Origin: Methylococcaceae bacterium UBA659
GTDB taxonomy: Bacteria; Pseudomonadota; Gammaproteobacteria; Methylococcales; Methylomonadaceae
Assembly: GCA_002299495.1 (NCBI GenBank)
Contig: DBNZ01000206.1
Coordinates: forward strand, 1-7,303
Direction of reading: 5' to 3'
Length of the DNA: 7,303 bases
Position 1 is the stretch's first letter. Every line of letters starts with the position of its first letter. Shown in pieces: positions 1-6,889 of this stretch. Made by a program: the position numbers and the translations under genes. A model generated the notes under the pieces. That model saw nothing but the letters and a program-made list of their open reading frames with translations, made no database searches and was not told where the DNA came from.

Positions 1-149
1 GGCGCCTCATCGTCGAACACGATGCCCAGGATGATGCCGGATCGGTGGAAATCCCGTTGACCTTGGCAGACCAAGAACGCCAATTACGTTTTGTCGGCAC
101 GCATTTTTTCGACTTGAAAACAGTGTTTGAAAATACTGAAGTTTCCTAA
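1..149 (+). CDS. 3' end of an unrecognised gene (partial)
   Basis: An open frame enters from the left edge (codons in phase with position 3) and stops at TAA 147-149. It gives 48 residues, beginning RLIVEHDAQDD and ending FENTEVS. The stretch mixes acidic and hydrophobic residues, contains no cysteine, and shows no obvious membrane segment or motif I can assign. It converges on purA, with the transposase remnant between them. Codon choice looks like ordinary coding sequence and the frame stays open to the edge, but only the tail is visible, so I do not name a function. The stop codon lies within the repeat TTTCCTA that recurs at the other side of the transposase remnant, so the native C-terminus may have been altered by that insertion. 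Confidence 0.5.
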   Translation, partial: RLIVEHDAQDDAGSVEIPLTLADQERQLRFVGTHFFDLKTVFENTEVS

Positions 150-825
150 AAATTGATCAAGCCACCCTGCGTAACAACACGGCGACCAGCGCATTATGCG
201 GGGGATTGCCTGGCTTTGGACAAACCCTCGAGCCCAGGCGCTCCCCGTATTTACGGCGACGCCCGCGCTGTTTGGGGGGTTGCGCGTTCACCCGATCATA
301 CAAGACGTGATTGCTGCGTAGCCGCGACAGCAGATCAAAGCGGGCTTCCCAAGGCCTGCCGAACCGGTTGCCACAGGCTGGCGTTGCCAAACCAGCTATC
401 GGTCACCGCCAGTAACGGTGTCGCCGAGAACGCCTGGCCGATGCCGATCAGCATCTCACCGGCCTTGGCCCGCTTGGTTTGAAACGGCACGACCTGGCCT
501 TTGCCTCGGCGATGGTAAGCTTGGCGAAGTAAAAGCAGAAATCCAAAAACAGGCACGCCCAGCGCCCTTTGACCGACTTGAGCAAACCGACCGCGACGAG
601 GTTTTGCGCCCAAGGGGTACTGGCTTTGGTTGGCCTTGGCGGCATGATCGAAGATCGTGCCACAGGCGAAAATCTGTTGGCCGACTTTGGGATTGATGGA
701 GTCGTCCAAGGCCTGCAACAGGCGTCCGTCGGTGGCCGGCGCGGGAATCAATCCCCAAACGCTGCGCCAAAGACCTTGCTAGGGCAAGCTAGGCGACGCC
801 ATGAAGGTATAGAAGCGCTTTCCTA
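142..825. mobile_element. Possible footprint of the decayed insertion sequence
   Basis: The transposase remnant is bracketed by TTTCCTA at 142-148 and again at 819-825, followed by A and G respectively, so the flanks contain CTAA (146-149) and CTAG (823-826). IS701-family elements are known to duplicate a 4-bp YTAR target, and both tetramers fit that pattern. I find no convincing terminal inverted repeat inside the two copies, so the boundaries are only a guess and the repeat may be chance. A 60-base sample (541-600) is 60% G+C, against 47% in a sample of hflX (6241-6300), which agrees with foreign origin. Confidence 0.4.
157..780 (-). pseudogene. Degraded DDE transposase (IS701/IS4-like), frameshifted and truncated
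   Basis: This is a broken transposase, readable only by changing frame. The first part (about 780-617) reads WRSVWGLIPA then ALDDSINPKVGQQ and FDHAAKANQSQYP; the DD is the likely first catalytic aspartate. A one-base excess in the G run at 614-617 then shifts the frame, and PWAQNLVAVGLLK and VKGRWACLFLDF follow. A second shift near 505-535 returns to the first frame with GKGQVVPFQTKRAKA and AVTDSWFGN (likely second catalytic aspartate). A third shift near 344-352 leads to RFDLLSRLRSNHVLYD and RGRRRKYGERLG, ending near 228. The C-terminal third with the catalytic glutamate, and most of the N-terminus, are absent; a TAG at 782-780 lies directly upstream in the first frame. Homology ends near 228; 157-227 is open but unrecognised. 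The family is assigned from remembered motifs of DDE_5/IS701-type enzymes, so the exact family is uncertain. Its loss of function is clear. Confidence 0.85.
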
Positions 826-2115
826 GGCGAACGGATGTTCCAATACAATGGTTTCATCGCGGTCGGGACCTGTGGATAAGATGGTGATTTTTACGCCGAC
901 CAGTGCTTCAATACGTTTGATATACGCCTTAGCGTTGTCAGGCAAGCTATTAAAATCCGTTATGCCGGCGGTGGTGCCGCTCCAACCGGGCATTTCTTCG
1001 AAAATGGGTTGGCAGGCGCCATATTCGTCCGCGCCTAACGGGGCGGTTTCGGTGATCTGGCCATGCAGTCGGTAAGCTGTGCAAATACCGACTTTTTCCA
1101 GGCCATCCAAAACATCCAGTTTGGTCAGGCAAATGCCGCTTAAGCTGTTGAGTTTGGCTGATTTGCGCATGGCCACCGCATCAAACCAACCGGTGCGGCG
1201 TTTGCGCCCGGTGGTGGCGCCAAATTCTTGGCCTTTAACGCTTAGATGTTCGCCGTCGGCGTCATGCAGTTCACTGGGGAAAGGGCCATTGCCAACCCGG
1301 GTGGAGTAAGCTTTGGTGATGCCTAGTACATAGTCAAAGTCTAATAAGCCTAACCCGCTGCCGGTAGCCGCGCCTCCGGCGGTGGTGCTGGAGGAGGTGA
1401 CGTAGGGGAAAGTGCCGTGGTCAATATCCAATAAAGCCCCTTGCGCGCCCTCGAACAATAAGTTTTCGCCTCGGGCTTGGTAGCCGTAGAGGATTTCGCT
1501 GACATCGCAGAGCATCGGCGTGACTTGCTCGCTTAACCTTAAGGTTTCATCCAAGGTTTGCTGAAAATCAACCGGATCGGTCCGGAAGTAAGCGGTGAGC
1601 ATAAAGTTGTGGTAATCCAGCAATTCCTTGAGCTTGTCGGCAAAGCTTGCGGCATTCAATAAATCCCCGGCGCGCAGGCCGCGGCGGCCTACTTTGTCTT
1701 CATAGGCGGGGCCGATGCCGCGTCCGGTGGTGCCTATGGCTTTGTTACCGCGAGCTTTTTCCCGAGCTAGGTCGATAGCGACATGGACAGGCAGAATCAG
1801 GGTGCAGGCCTTGCTGATCTGAAGCCGTTCCCGGACGTTGACGCCCGCCTTTTCCAAGGCTTCGATTTCTTCAATCAGCGCATGCAGTGAAAGCACTACG
1901 CCATTGCCAATCAGGCATTGCACGCTGTCCCGCAAAATGCCCGAGGGTATAAGGTGTAAGACGGTTTTATGCCCCTGTATCACTAAGGTATGGCCGGCAT
2001 TGTGGCCGCCTTGGAAACGGACAACCGCAGCGGTTTGTTCGGTCAATAAATCGACCAGCTTACCTTTACCTTCGTCGCCCCATTGGGTTCCGATCACAAT
2101 GACATTTTTTCCCAT
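823..2115 (-). CDS. purA: Adenylosuccinate synthetase
   Basis: PurA joins IMP and aspartate using GTP to give adenylosuccinate, the first step from IMP to AMP; it is cytosolic and acts as a homodimer. The 430 residues match the usual bacterial length of about 430. Visible signatures are the N-terminal GTP loop QWGDEGKGK (residues 11-19) with the catalytic Asp14, QGGHNAGHT (35-43) with the catalytic His42, the IMP-binding GTTGRGIGPAYEDK (128-141), FEGAQGALLDIDHGT (221-235), TTGRKRRTGWFD (301-312), the guanine-recognition TKLD (331-334), and GPDRDETI near the C-terminus. The ATG at 2115 follows an AGGA with a 5-nt spacer. hisZ ends 15 nt upstream, so the two are probably cotranscribed. The TAG stop abuts the decayed transposon; no convincing terminator remains directly downstream. 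Confidence 0.98.
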   Translation of the reverse strand: MGKNVIVIGTQWGDEGKGKLVDLLTEQTAAVVRFQGGHNAGHTLVIQGHKTVLHLIPSGILRDSVQCLIGNGVVLSLHALIEEIEALEKAGVNVRERLQISKACTLILPVHVAIDLAREKARGNKAIGTTGRGIGPAYEDKVGRRGLRAGDLLNAASFADKLKELLDYHNFMLTAYFRTDPVDFQQTLDETLRLSEQVTPMLCDVSEILYGYQARGENLLFEGAQGALLDIDHGTFPYVTSSSTTAGGAATGSGLGLLDFDYVLGITKAYSTRVGNGPFPSELHDADGEHLSVKGQEFGATTGRKRRTGWFDAVAMRKSAKLNSLSGICLTKLDVLDGLEKVGICTAYRLHGQITETAPLGADEYGACQPIFEEMPGWSGTTAGITDFNSLPDNAKAYIKRIEALVGVKITILSTGPDRDETIVLEHPFA

Positions 2116-2130
2116 GATATTCCTGTTCTG

Positions 2131-3321
2131 TTAAGCGATGGGTTGGACAACCCAATTTTGATGGTCTTTCACTAACAGGGCCGTGCAGCCCAATTGTTCG
2201 GCACCGCCTGTTTGTCCAGGCAGTTGTTGTATGACAGTTTGTTTGTCGGCACGCAAGTCCCTGATTTTTTCCAACAAGCCAGGGTCATCCGAGCAGGGGG
2301 CGAAGATGGCCGCGTGTTTTTCTATCGGCAAGGCGTTTTTGCTCAAGGCCGACAACAGTTTTAAATCCGTGCTAAAGCCCGTCGCCGGCCGGGCGCGGCC
2401 AAATTTTTCACCGATATTGTCATAACGGCCGCCACGGGCGATCTCGCGGCCTACAGAAGGGACGAAGGCGGCGAAAACAATGCCGGTATGGTAATGGTAA
2501 CCTCGTAGTTCCGCTAAATCGTAGCTAATGTCAAGGTTTGGGAAGCGGATTTTTAGCTCTGCGGCAATCGTTGTAAGTTCTATCAAGGCTTGCCGGGCGG
2601 ATGGGTTAGTGTCGGCCAACAGGGTTTTGGCTTGGGTTAGCGTGTCTGCGCCGCCGTTTAACTCAGGGAGTTTTAGGAAAACCGGTTTTAAACCGTCACT
2701 AATGGGATAACTCTCCATCAGCTCCTTTAATTCCGGCCTGGCTTTGCGTTGTAGCACATCGAACAATGCTTTTTCCTGGCCCTCGTTCAAACCCGCTTGA
2801 TCGGCTAAGGCACGGTAGATACCGACATGGCCTAAATCCAGGTGGACATTGAGCAGGCCTGACAGCGCCAGCGTTTCCAGCATCAAGCCGATGATTTCCA
2901 GGTCACTTTCTTTGCCGCTGTGCCCGTACAGTTCCGCGCCCAGTTGCAGGGGGCTGCGGGTTTTCTCTAGGGGGTTGCCGCGGGTATGCAAGACCGTACC
3001 CGCGTAACAAAGGCGGGTAGGCCATTCGTACTTAAGGTTATGGGCGTCTATGCGGGCGACTTGCGGAGTCATGTCGGCACGGATACCGAGCATTTCGCCG
3101 CTGACTTGATCGGTGACCTTAAATGTTTGTAATTCCAGGTCATGGCCGGAACCGACCAGCAAGGAATCCAAAAAGTCGATGAACGGCGGGATCACCAGTT
3201 GATAGCCCCAACAGGAGAGCATTTCCAGCAATTGTTTCCGCAGTCGTTCAAGGTGTCTTGCGTCTTCGGGCAAGATTTCCTCGATGCCGTCAGGCAACAG
3301 CCAAGATGTGTTTTGTCGCAT
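2131..3321 (-). CDS. hisZ: ATP phosphoribosyltransferase regulatory subunit
   Basis: HisZ is a paralogue of histidyl-tRNA synthetase that has no aminoacylation role. It assembles with the short catalytic subunit HisG to make the first enzyme of histidine synthesis (ATP + PRPP to phosphoribosyl-ATP) and carries its histidine feedback control. The fold is a class II synthetase core: WLLPDGIEEILP at the N-terminus, GIRADMTPQVARIDAH, a motif-2-like RLCYAGTVLHTRG, QLGAELYGH, DLGHVGIYRAL, then GYHYHTGIVFAAF and a motif-3-like ARGGRYDNIG with ARPATGFSTDLK. The C-terminal part is short, with no full anticodon-binding domain, as expected for HisZ rather than HisS. I chose the ATG at 3321 (MRQNTSW, 396 aa) because the family usually has about six residues before WLLPDG and a weak GGA lies 7 nt upstream. 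The in-frame ATG at 3333 would add MDTA and sits against the U-tract of a terminator hairpin. Its presence implies a short HisG in this genome. Confidence 0.95.
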   Translation of the reverse strand: MRQNTSWLLPDGIEEILPEDARHLERLRKQLLEMLSCWGYQLVIPPFIDFLDSLLVGSGHDLELQTFKVTDQVSGEMLGIRADMTPQVARIDAHNLKYEWPTRLCYAGTVLHTRGNPLEKTRSPLQLGAELYGHSGKESDLEIIGLMLETLALSGLLNVHLDLGHVGIYRALADQAGLNEGQEKALFDVLQRKARPELKELMESYPISDGLKPVFLKLPELNGGADTLTQAKTLLADTNPSARQALIELTTIAAELKIRFPNLDISYDLAELRGYHYHTGIVFAAFVPSVGREIARGGRYDNIGEKFGRARPATGFSTDLKLLSALSKNALPIEKHAAIFAPCSDDPGLLEKIRDLRADKQTVIQQLPGQTGGAEQLGCTALLVKDHQNWVVQPIA

Positions 3322-3334
3322 TGCGGTGTCCATT

Positions 3335-3367
3335 CAAACAAAACGCCCCGCAGGGGCGGAGCGTCTT
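3335..3367 (-). terminator. Strong intrinsic terminator between hflC and hisZ
   Basis: On the minus strand AAGACGCTCCGC, loop CCCT, GCGGGGCGTTTT (3367-3340) forms a 12-bp stem with two G-U pairs, and the run TTTTGTTTG continues to 3335. This is a textbook Rho-independent shape. It lies 57 nt after the hflC stop, where it would end the hfq-hflX-hflK-hflC transcript, and only 2 to 14 nt before the candidate hisZ starts. hisZ-purA transcription must therefore depend on read-through or on a promoter I cannot see. The opposite strand lacks a comparable T-run. Confidence 0.8.
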
Positions 3368-3377
3368 GGGTTGGGGA

Positions 3378-3401
3378 GGGCGAAGCCTTTGGCGTTTGCC
3401 C
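3378..3401 (-). other. Second hairpin upstream of the terminator
   Basis: GGGC (3378-3381) pairs with GCCC (3398-3401), and inside it AAGCC (3383-3387) pairs with GGC-g-TT (3391-3396) with a one-base bulge and a TTT loop. The hairpin sits between the hflC stop and the terminator. No T-run follows it on the minus strand, so it is not a terminator itself. The segment GCCCCGCA at 3398-3405 is an exact copy of 3345-3352 in the terminator, which could make this a competing structure. Confidence 0.45.
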
Positions 3402-3423
3402 CGCATCGTTGTTTTAGGGAAAA

Positions 3424-4281
3424 TTATTTTTCTTTTTTAAAATACTTGAAAAAATCAGAATCGGGTTCCAGCACGATCATGCCGGTGTTGGAGAAGGTTT
3501 TTTTGTAGGCGCTCAGGCTCCGGTAGAAGCTGAAAAACTCGGTGTCTTGGCCATAGGCCTGGGCATAAATCTCCGCCGATTTGGCGTCACCTTCGCCGCG
3601 TAGTTTTTCGGCATCGCGGTAAGCATTGGCTATGGCGACGGTCCGTTGCCGGTCTGCATCGGCGCGGATTTTTTCGGCCGCCTCGGCGCCTTGGGAACGG
3701 AATTCCCGCGCCACCCGTTCCCGTTCGGCCTCCATACGCCGGAATACCGAGTTGCTGACTTCTTCTGGGAGGTCTATGCGCATGGCTTGCACGTCGATGA
3801 TTTCCACGCCTAAGTCAGCAGCCGCTAGGGGTCTGGCGTTGTTGATGAGAATTTCACGGATGCTGATGCGGTCAGTCGATACCACTTGCCTAATGTTGCG
3901 CTTGCTGAATTCACTCCGGAAGGAATCTTTAAAGTTTTGATCAAGCCGGAAATTAGCCTGATCGATATTCCCGCCAACCGAAGTGTAAAATCTGGCGACA
4001 TCACCGATACGCCACTTCACAAAATAATCGACGATCACGTTCTTTTTTTCCGCCGTCAAAAACCGTTCTGCCTTAGAAGTCATCGTTTGGATGCGGGCGT
4101 CGAATGGCTTTATGGTGTTGACAAACGGTATTTTGAGATAAAGGCCGGGTTCGTAGTCGCTTCTCACAATCTCCCCGAATTTGAATTTTATCACCCGTTG
4201 GGTCTCGTGGACGCTGAACAGCGACAGAGATGTCAGCAGCAAGACCGCCGCTACGGCGATCAGTATTTTATTCATAGTCAT
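3424..4281 (-). CDS. hflC: FtsH modulator, SPFH/band-7 protein HflC
   Basis: HflC pairs with HflK at the inner membrane, mostly facing the periplasm; the HflKC assembly surrounds the AAA protease FtsH and tunes its attack on membrane proteins. The 285 residues start with a short positive N-terminus and one membrane segment (about 5-23, ILIAVAAVLLLTSLSLFSV). The SPFH domain follows, with VIKFKFGEI, EPGLYLKIPFV, DARIQTM, and then the typical EEVSNSVFRRMEAERERVA. An Ala/Glu/Arg-rich coiled coil (about 180-245) comes next, and the protein ends SDFFKYFKKEK. It is shorter than the E. coli protein (334 aa) because the insertion E. coli carries in mid-SPFH domain is absent, as in pseudomonads. The ATG at 4281 has AAGGGGG (4295-4289) 7 nt upstream, inside the hflK end; the hflK stop is 1 nt away, so the two are translationally coupled. 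A start two codons later is possible but worse spaced. Confidence 0.97.
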   Translation of the reverse strand: MTMNKILIAVAAVLLLTSLSLFSVHETQRVIKFKFGEIVRSDYEPGLYLKIPFVNTIKPFDARIQTMTSKAERFLTAEKKNVIVDYFVKWRIGDVARFYTSVGGNIDQANFRLDQNFKDSFRSEFSKRNIRQVVSTDRISIREILINNARPLAAADLGVEIIDVQAMRIDLPEEVSNSVFRRMEAERERVAREFRSQGAEAAEKIRADADRQRTVAIANAYRDAEKLRGEGDAKSAEIYAQAYGQDTEFFSFYRSLSAYKKTFSNTGMIVLEPDSDFFKYFKKEK

Positions 4282-4282
4282 G

Positions 4283-5494
4283 TTAGCGCCCCCTTAATTC
4301 GCGGCTACGGCCGCCGCTGCGGTCGGTTAATGGTTCATCGGAATTTCCCCGCTGCGGCTGACCGGCTTGCTCGGATAGAGGCGGCGTCGCCAAACCGGCT
4401 GGGGGCACTTTTTTGGCGGGCTGGTATTGCAAAACTTTGTCCAGCGGCAAATACATTATGTTGTTGCCGCCTTTCACATCAACCATGACAGTGTTGGTTT
4501 CTGACAGCACCGCTTCTATGCCTTCAAGGTACATGCGCCTGCGGGTGATTTCGGGTGCCTTGCGGTACTCGGCAACCAACTTTGAGAAGCGGCTAGTATC
4601 GCCAATTGCCTGGGCAATCACTTGTTCCTTGTAGCCTTCCGCCTCTTGCAGCTGACGGGCCGCCCCACCCCGTGCCCTTGGCACGACATCATTGGAATAG
4701 GCTTCGGCTTCGTTGATTAGGCGTTGCTGGTCTTCGCGGGATTTGATGGCGTCGGCAAACGCGGCTTGGACTTGTTCAGGCGGCTGTGCATCTTGCAGGT
4801 TGACGCTGGTGATTTGGATGCCCGAGCGGTAATTGTCCATGGTTTCTTGCACTTCTTTCTTAATTTGGTTGACGATTTCGCTGCGCCCCTCGGTTAAGAC
4901 AAAATCCATGTTACTGTTGCCGACGACGCCGCGTTGTGCACTTTCAGTTACTTGTTTTAAGGTTACGGAGGGATCCATGACGTTGAACAGGTAGTCCTTG
5001 GCGTCTTTAACTTGGTATTGCACCGCCAGCCGGATGTCTACATAGTTTTCATCTTTTGTCAACATGAGGGCTTCTTGGGGTATCGAACCGGTCATTTGTT
5101 CGCCACCGGCGCTACGGTAACCGACTTCGATGAAGCGTTGTTGTTTGACGTTGACGATTTCCACATGCTCGATAGGCGCGGGGATATGCCAGTTCAGGCC
5201 CGACTGGGTGGTGGCGATGTACTTACCAAAACGGGTCTCCACACCATTGTTACCCTCATCGACAATATAGAAACCGCTGGCGAGCCATACCAAAGCGATT
5301 ATGCCAAAACCAAAAAAGTAAATATTTTTCTTTGGCAATGGGTCTGTTGGCGAGTCGCCGCCGGAGCCACCACCAAAGAATTTGGAAAATTTTTCTTGCA
5401 AATTTCGGATTGCTTGATCCAGATCTGGTGGGGCTGAATCGCCCCTGCTGCTCCAGGGGTCTTTCTTATCGCCACCGGGTTCGTTCCACGACAT
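4283..5494 (-). CDS. hflK: FtsH modulator, SPFH/band-7 protein HflK
   Basis: HflK is the partner of HflC in the complex that encloses FtsH. The 403-residue product starts MSWNEPGGDKKDPW, close to the known HflK N-terminus, followed by PPDLDQAIRNLQEKFSKFF and a Gly/Ser linker (about 41-48). A single membrane segment (about 58-78, IYFFGFGIIALVWLASGFYIV) precedes the SPFH domain, which includes GVETRFGKY, SGLNWHIPAPIE, MLTKDENYVDIRLAVQY, and QPPEQVQAAFADAI. A long charged coiled coil (about 250-310) and RMYLEGIEAVLS follow. The tail (about 358-403) is Pro/Gln/Arg-rich and low complexity. I place the start at 5494, not at the in-frame ATG 60 nt further upstream, because GGAG lies 8 nt before it and the family begins at M-[SA]-W-N. 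The gene follows hflX after 122 nt. Confidence 0.97.
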   Translation of the reverse strand: MSWNEPGGDKKDPWSSRGDSAPPDLDQAIRNLQEKFSKFFGGGSGGDSPTDPLPKKNIYFFGFGIIALVWLASGFYIVDEGNNGVETRFGKYIATTQSGLNWHIPAPIEHVEIVNVKQQRFIEVGYRSAGGEQMTGSIPQEALMLTKDENYVDIRLAVQYQVKDAKDYLFNVMDPSVTLKQVTESAQRGVVGNSNMDFVLTEGRSEIVNQIKKEVQETMDNYRSGIQITSVNLQDAQPPEQVQAAFADAIKSREDQQRLINEAEAYSNDVVPRARGGAARQLQEAEGYKEQVIAQAIGDTSRFSKLVAEYRKAPEITRRRMYLEGIEAVLSETNTVMVDVKGGNNIMYLPLDKVLQYQPAKKVPPAGLATPPLSEQAGQPQRGNSDEPLTDRSGGRSRELRGR

Positions 5495-5504
5495 AGTGTT
5501 TACT

Positions 5505-5508
5505 CCAT
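5505..5508 (-). promoter_or_regulatory. Ribosome binding site deciding the hflK start
   Basis: The minus strand reads AATGGAGTAAACACTATG ahead of hflK. GGAG with a spacer of about 8 nt supports translation from 5494. The longer frame beginning at 5554 has no such signal and adds 20 residues unlike HflK. Confidence 0.7.
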
Positions 5509-5525
5509 TATGGTTTATTTGACTG

Positions 5526-5556
5526 TTTTGCCCCGTGTTTTGGATTAGCGGCAAAA
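5526..5556. repeat. Inverted repeat in the hflX-hflK gap
   Basis: TTTTGCC (5526-5532) and GGCAAAA (5550-5556) are perfect 7-base inverted copies separated by 17 nt. They sit between the hflX stop and the hflK ribosome site and could form an RNA hairpin or bind a dimeric protein. The 122-nt gap (5495-5616) also holds the 10-bp palindrome AACTTAAGTT at 5572-5581. I see no good sigma-70 promoter or terminator in it. Confidence 0.4.
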
Positions 5557-5616
5557 AAGTTTGTTTATTCTAACTTAAGTTGGTTGTTAACAGGAAAAAC
5601 TGACCGGTTCTTGAGA

Positions 5617-6879
5617 TTATGCCGGTTCGGTATGGACATTTTTTAGGATGCCTAAGTCTTTAGGTTCAATTTCCACTAACAGTTCAGTGGCTCCAAAGTC
5701 GTCAGTATGCTCGTCAATAATTTTGGCGCAAGCGCATAATTTGGCCCGGACAGCACTTTGTTTGGGGGTTAAAAAACAACGTCTAATGAGCTTATTGGCC
5801 GCCAGGATTTCAGTGAGGGCTTGATTGAGCAGTTCCACTCCTTGCCCTGTAACCGCTGACAGCCAAATCCGCACAGGCTGGCCGGAAGGGTCGCGGTCGA
5901 TATGGGGGAGTATCCCCGGCATCAGGTCTATTTTGTTATAAACCTCAAGCTGTCTGATTTTCCCGGCATTAATTTCAGTTAAGACCTGGTTGACTTGAGC
6001 AATGACGTCATCACGCCCCTCGGTGTGGGCATCGATCACATGCAGCAACAAGCTGGCTTCACTCGCTTCTTGTAATGTCGATTTGAAGGCCGCCACCAAC
6101 TCGTGAGGGAGATGACGGATAAAGCCCACCGTGTCCGCCAACACCAGTTCGCTATGGTTCGGCAATTGTACGTTACGCAGGGTGGGGTCTAACGTCGCGA
6201 ACAATTGGTCGGCGGTATAAATGTCGGCCCCGGTCATTTGGTTAAATAACGTGGACTTGCCGGCATTGGTATAGCCGACCAATGAAACCGACGGAATTTC
6301 TGATTTTTGCCGTTGGCTACGTCCTTGACGACGCTGTTTATCCACTTTTTGTAATCGTTGCTGGATTTGTTTGATCTTGGCCGCTAACAAGCGCCGGTCA
6401 GTTTCCAACTGGGTCTCGCCCGGGCCACGCAAACCAATCCCGCCTTTTTGGCGCTCCAAGTGGGTCCAGCCCCGGATCAGGCGGGTGGACAAGTGCTTTA
6501 GTTGGGCTAATTCAACTTGTAGTTTCCCTTCGAAGGATTGGGCGCGTTGGGCAAAGATATCCAAAATAAGGCCATTCCTGTCCACTACTCGGATCGCTAG
6601 ATATTTTTCCAGATTTCGCTCTTGGCTGGGGGATAAAGGGTGATTAAAAAGCACCACGTTGGCCGCATGGTTAACCACGGCCGCTTTGATTTCTTCCAAT
6701 TTACCTATTCCGACAAAATATTTTGGGTCAGGACGGTGGCGGGTGCCGGTGATAATTTGGACTGCTTCGACGCCGGCCGATTTGGTAAGTTCCTTGAGTT
6801 CAAATAGGTCTTCCTGGCCACGTTGTAAGGTGAGGTGAACCAGGATGGCCCGTTCACCTGAGTTGGGACGGTCAAACAA
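5617..6879 (-). CDS. hflX: Ribosome-splitting GTPase HflX
   Basis: HflX is an OBG-family GTPase that binds the 50S subunit and 70S ribosomes and rescues stalled ribosomes by splitting them, notably under heat stress. The 420 residues compare with 426 in E. coli. The N-terminal HflX domain (about 1-190) shows GVEAVQIITGTRHRPDPKYFVG, LSPSQERNLEK, LILDIFAQRAQSFEGKLQVEL, and the diagnostic GGIGLRGPGETQLETDRR (146-163), then a basic, Gln-rich coiled coil (about 165-192). The GTPase domain follows: G1 GYTNAGKST (202-210), switch region ATLDPT (228-233), G3 DTVG (249-252), G4 NKID (315-318), G5 SAVTG (341-345). All GTP-binding motifs are intact. Translation starts at TTG (6879), giving MFDRP as in E. 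coli MFDRY; GAGG at 6889-6886 overlaps the hfq stop and lies 6 nt upstream, so translation is probably coupled to hfq. Confidence 0.97.
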   Translation of the reverse strand: MFDRPNSGERAILVHLTLQRGQEDLFELKELTKSAGVEAVQIITGTRHRPDPKYFVGIGKLEEIKAAVVNHAANVVLFNHPLSPSQERNLEKYLAIRVVDRNGLILDIFAQRAQSFEGKLQVELAQLKHLSTRLIRGWTHLERQKGGIGLRGPGETQLETDRRLLAAKIKQIQQRLQKVDKQRRQGRSQRQKSEIPSVSLVGYTNAGKSTLFNQMTGADIYTADQLFATLDPTLRNVQLPNHSELVLADTVGFIRHLPHELVAAFKSTLQEASEASLLLHVIDAHTEGRDDVIAQVNQVLTEINAGKIRQLEVYNKIDLMPGILPHIDRDPSGQPVRIWLSAVTGQGVELLNQALTEILAANKLIRRCFLTPKQSAVRAKLCACAKIIDEHTDDFGATELLVEIEPKDLGILKNVHTEPA

Positions 6880-6885
6880 TCAATA

Positions 6886-6889
6886 CCTC
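6886..6889 (-). promoter_or_regulatory. Ribosome binding site for hflX, overlapping the hfq stop
   Basis: The minus strand reads TCATGAGGTATTGATTG: the hfq TGA (6890-6888) shares its last two bases with GAGG (6889-6886), which stands 6 nt from the TTG start. No in-frame ATG exists nearby, so this site fixes the non-ATG start. Confidence 0.7.

Noticed and set aside
153..482. Plus-strand open frame of 109 residues over the transposase remnant
   Set aside because: It is antisense to recognisable transposase peptides and shows no motif or ribosome site of its own.
3292..3406. Minus-strand frame starting ATG 3406, MRGKRQRLRPP, crossing the terminator into hisZ, considered as a leader peptide
   Set aside because: No ribosome site precedes it, it is Arg/Pro-rich rather than His-rich, and it runs out of frame over the hisZ start.
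3886..4488. Plus-strand open frame of 200 residues antisense to hflC and the end of hflK
   Set aside because: Both sense genes are full-length, conserved proteins; the antisense frame looks like a codon-bias shadow with no family features.
5012..5437. Plus-strand open frame of 141 residues antisense to hflK
   Set aside because: It mirrors conserved SPFH and membrane-segment codons of hflK and has no independent support.
5604..5626. CCGGT/ACCGG pairing around the hflX stop followed by a T run, considered as a terminator
   Set aside because: The stem is only 5 bp with a loop of about 13-14 nt, and the T run is offset by three bases; too weak to call.
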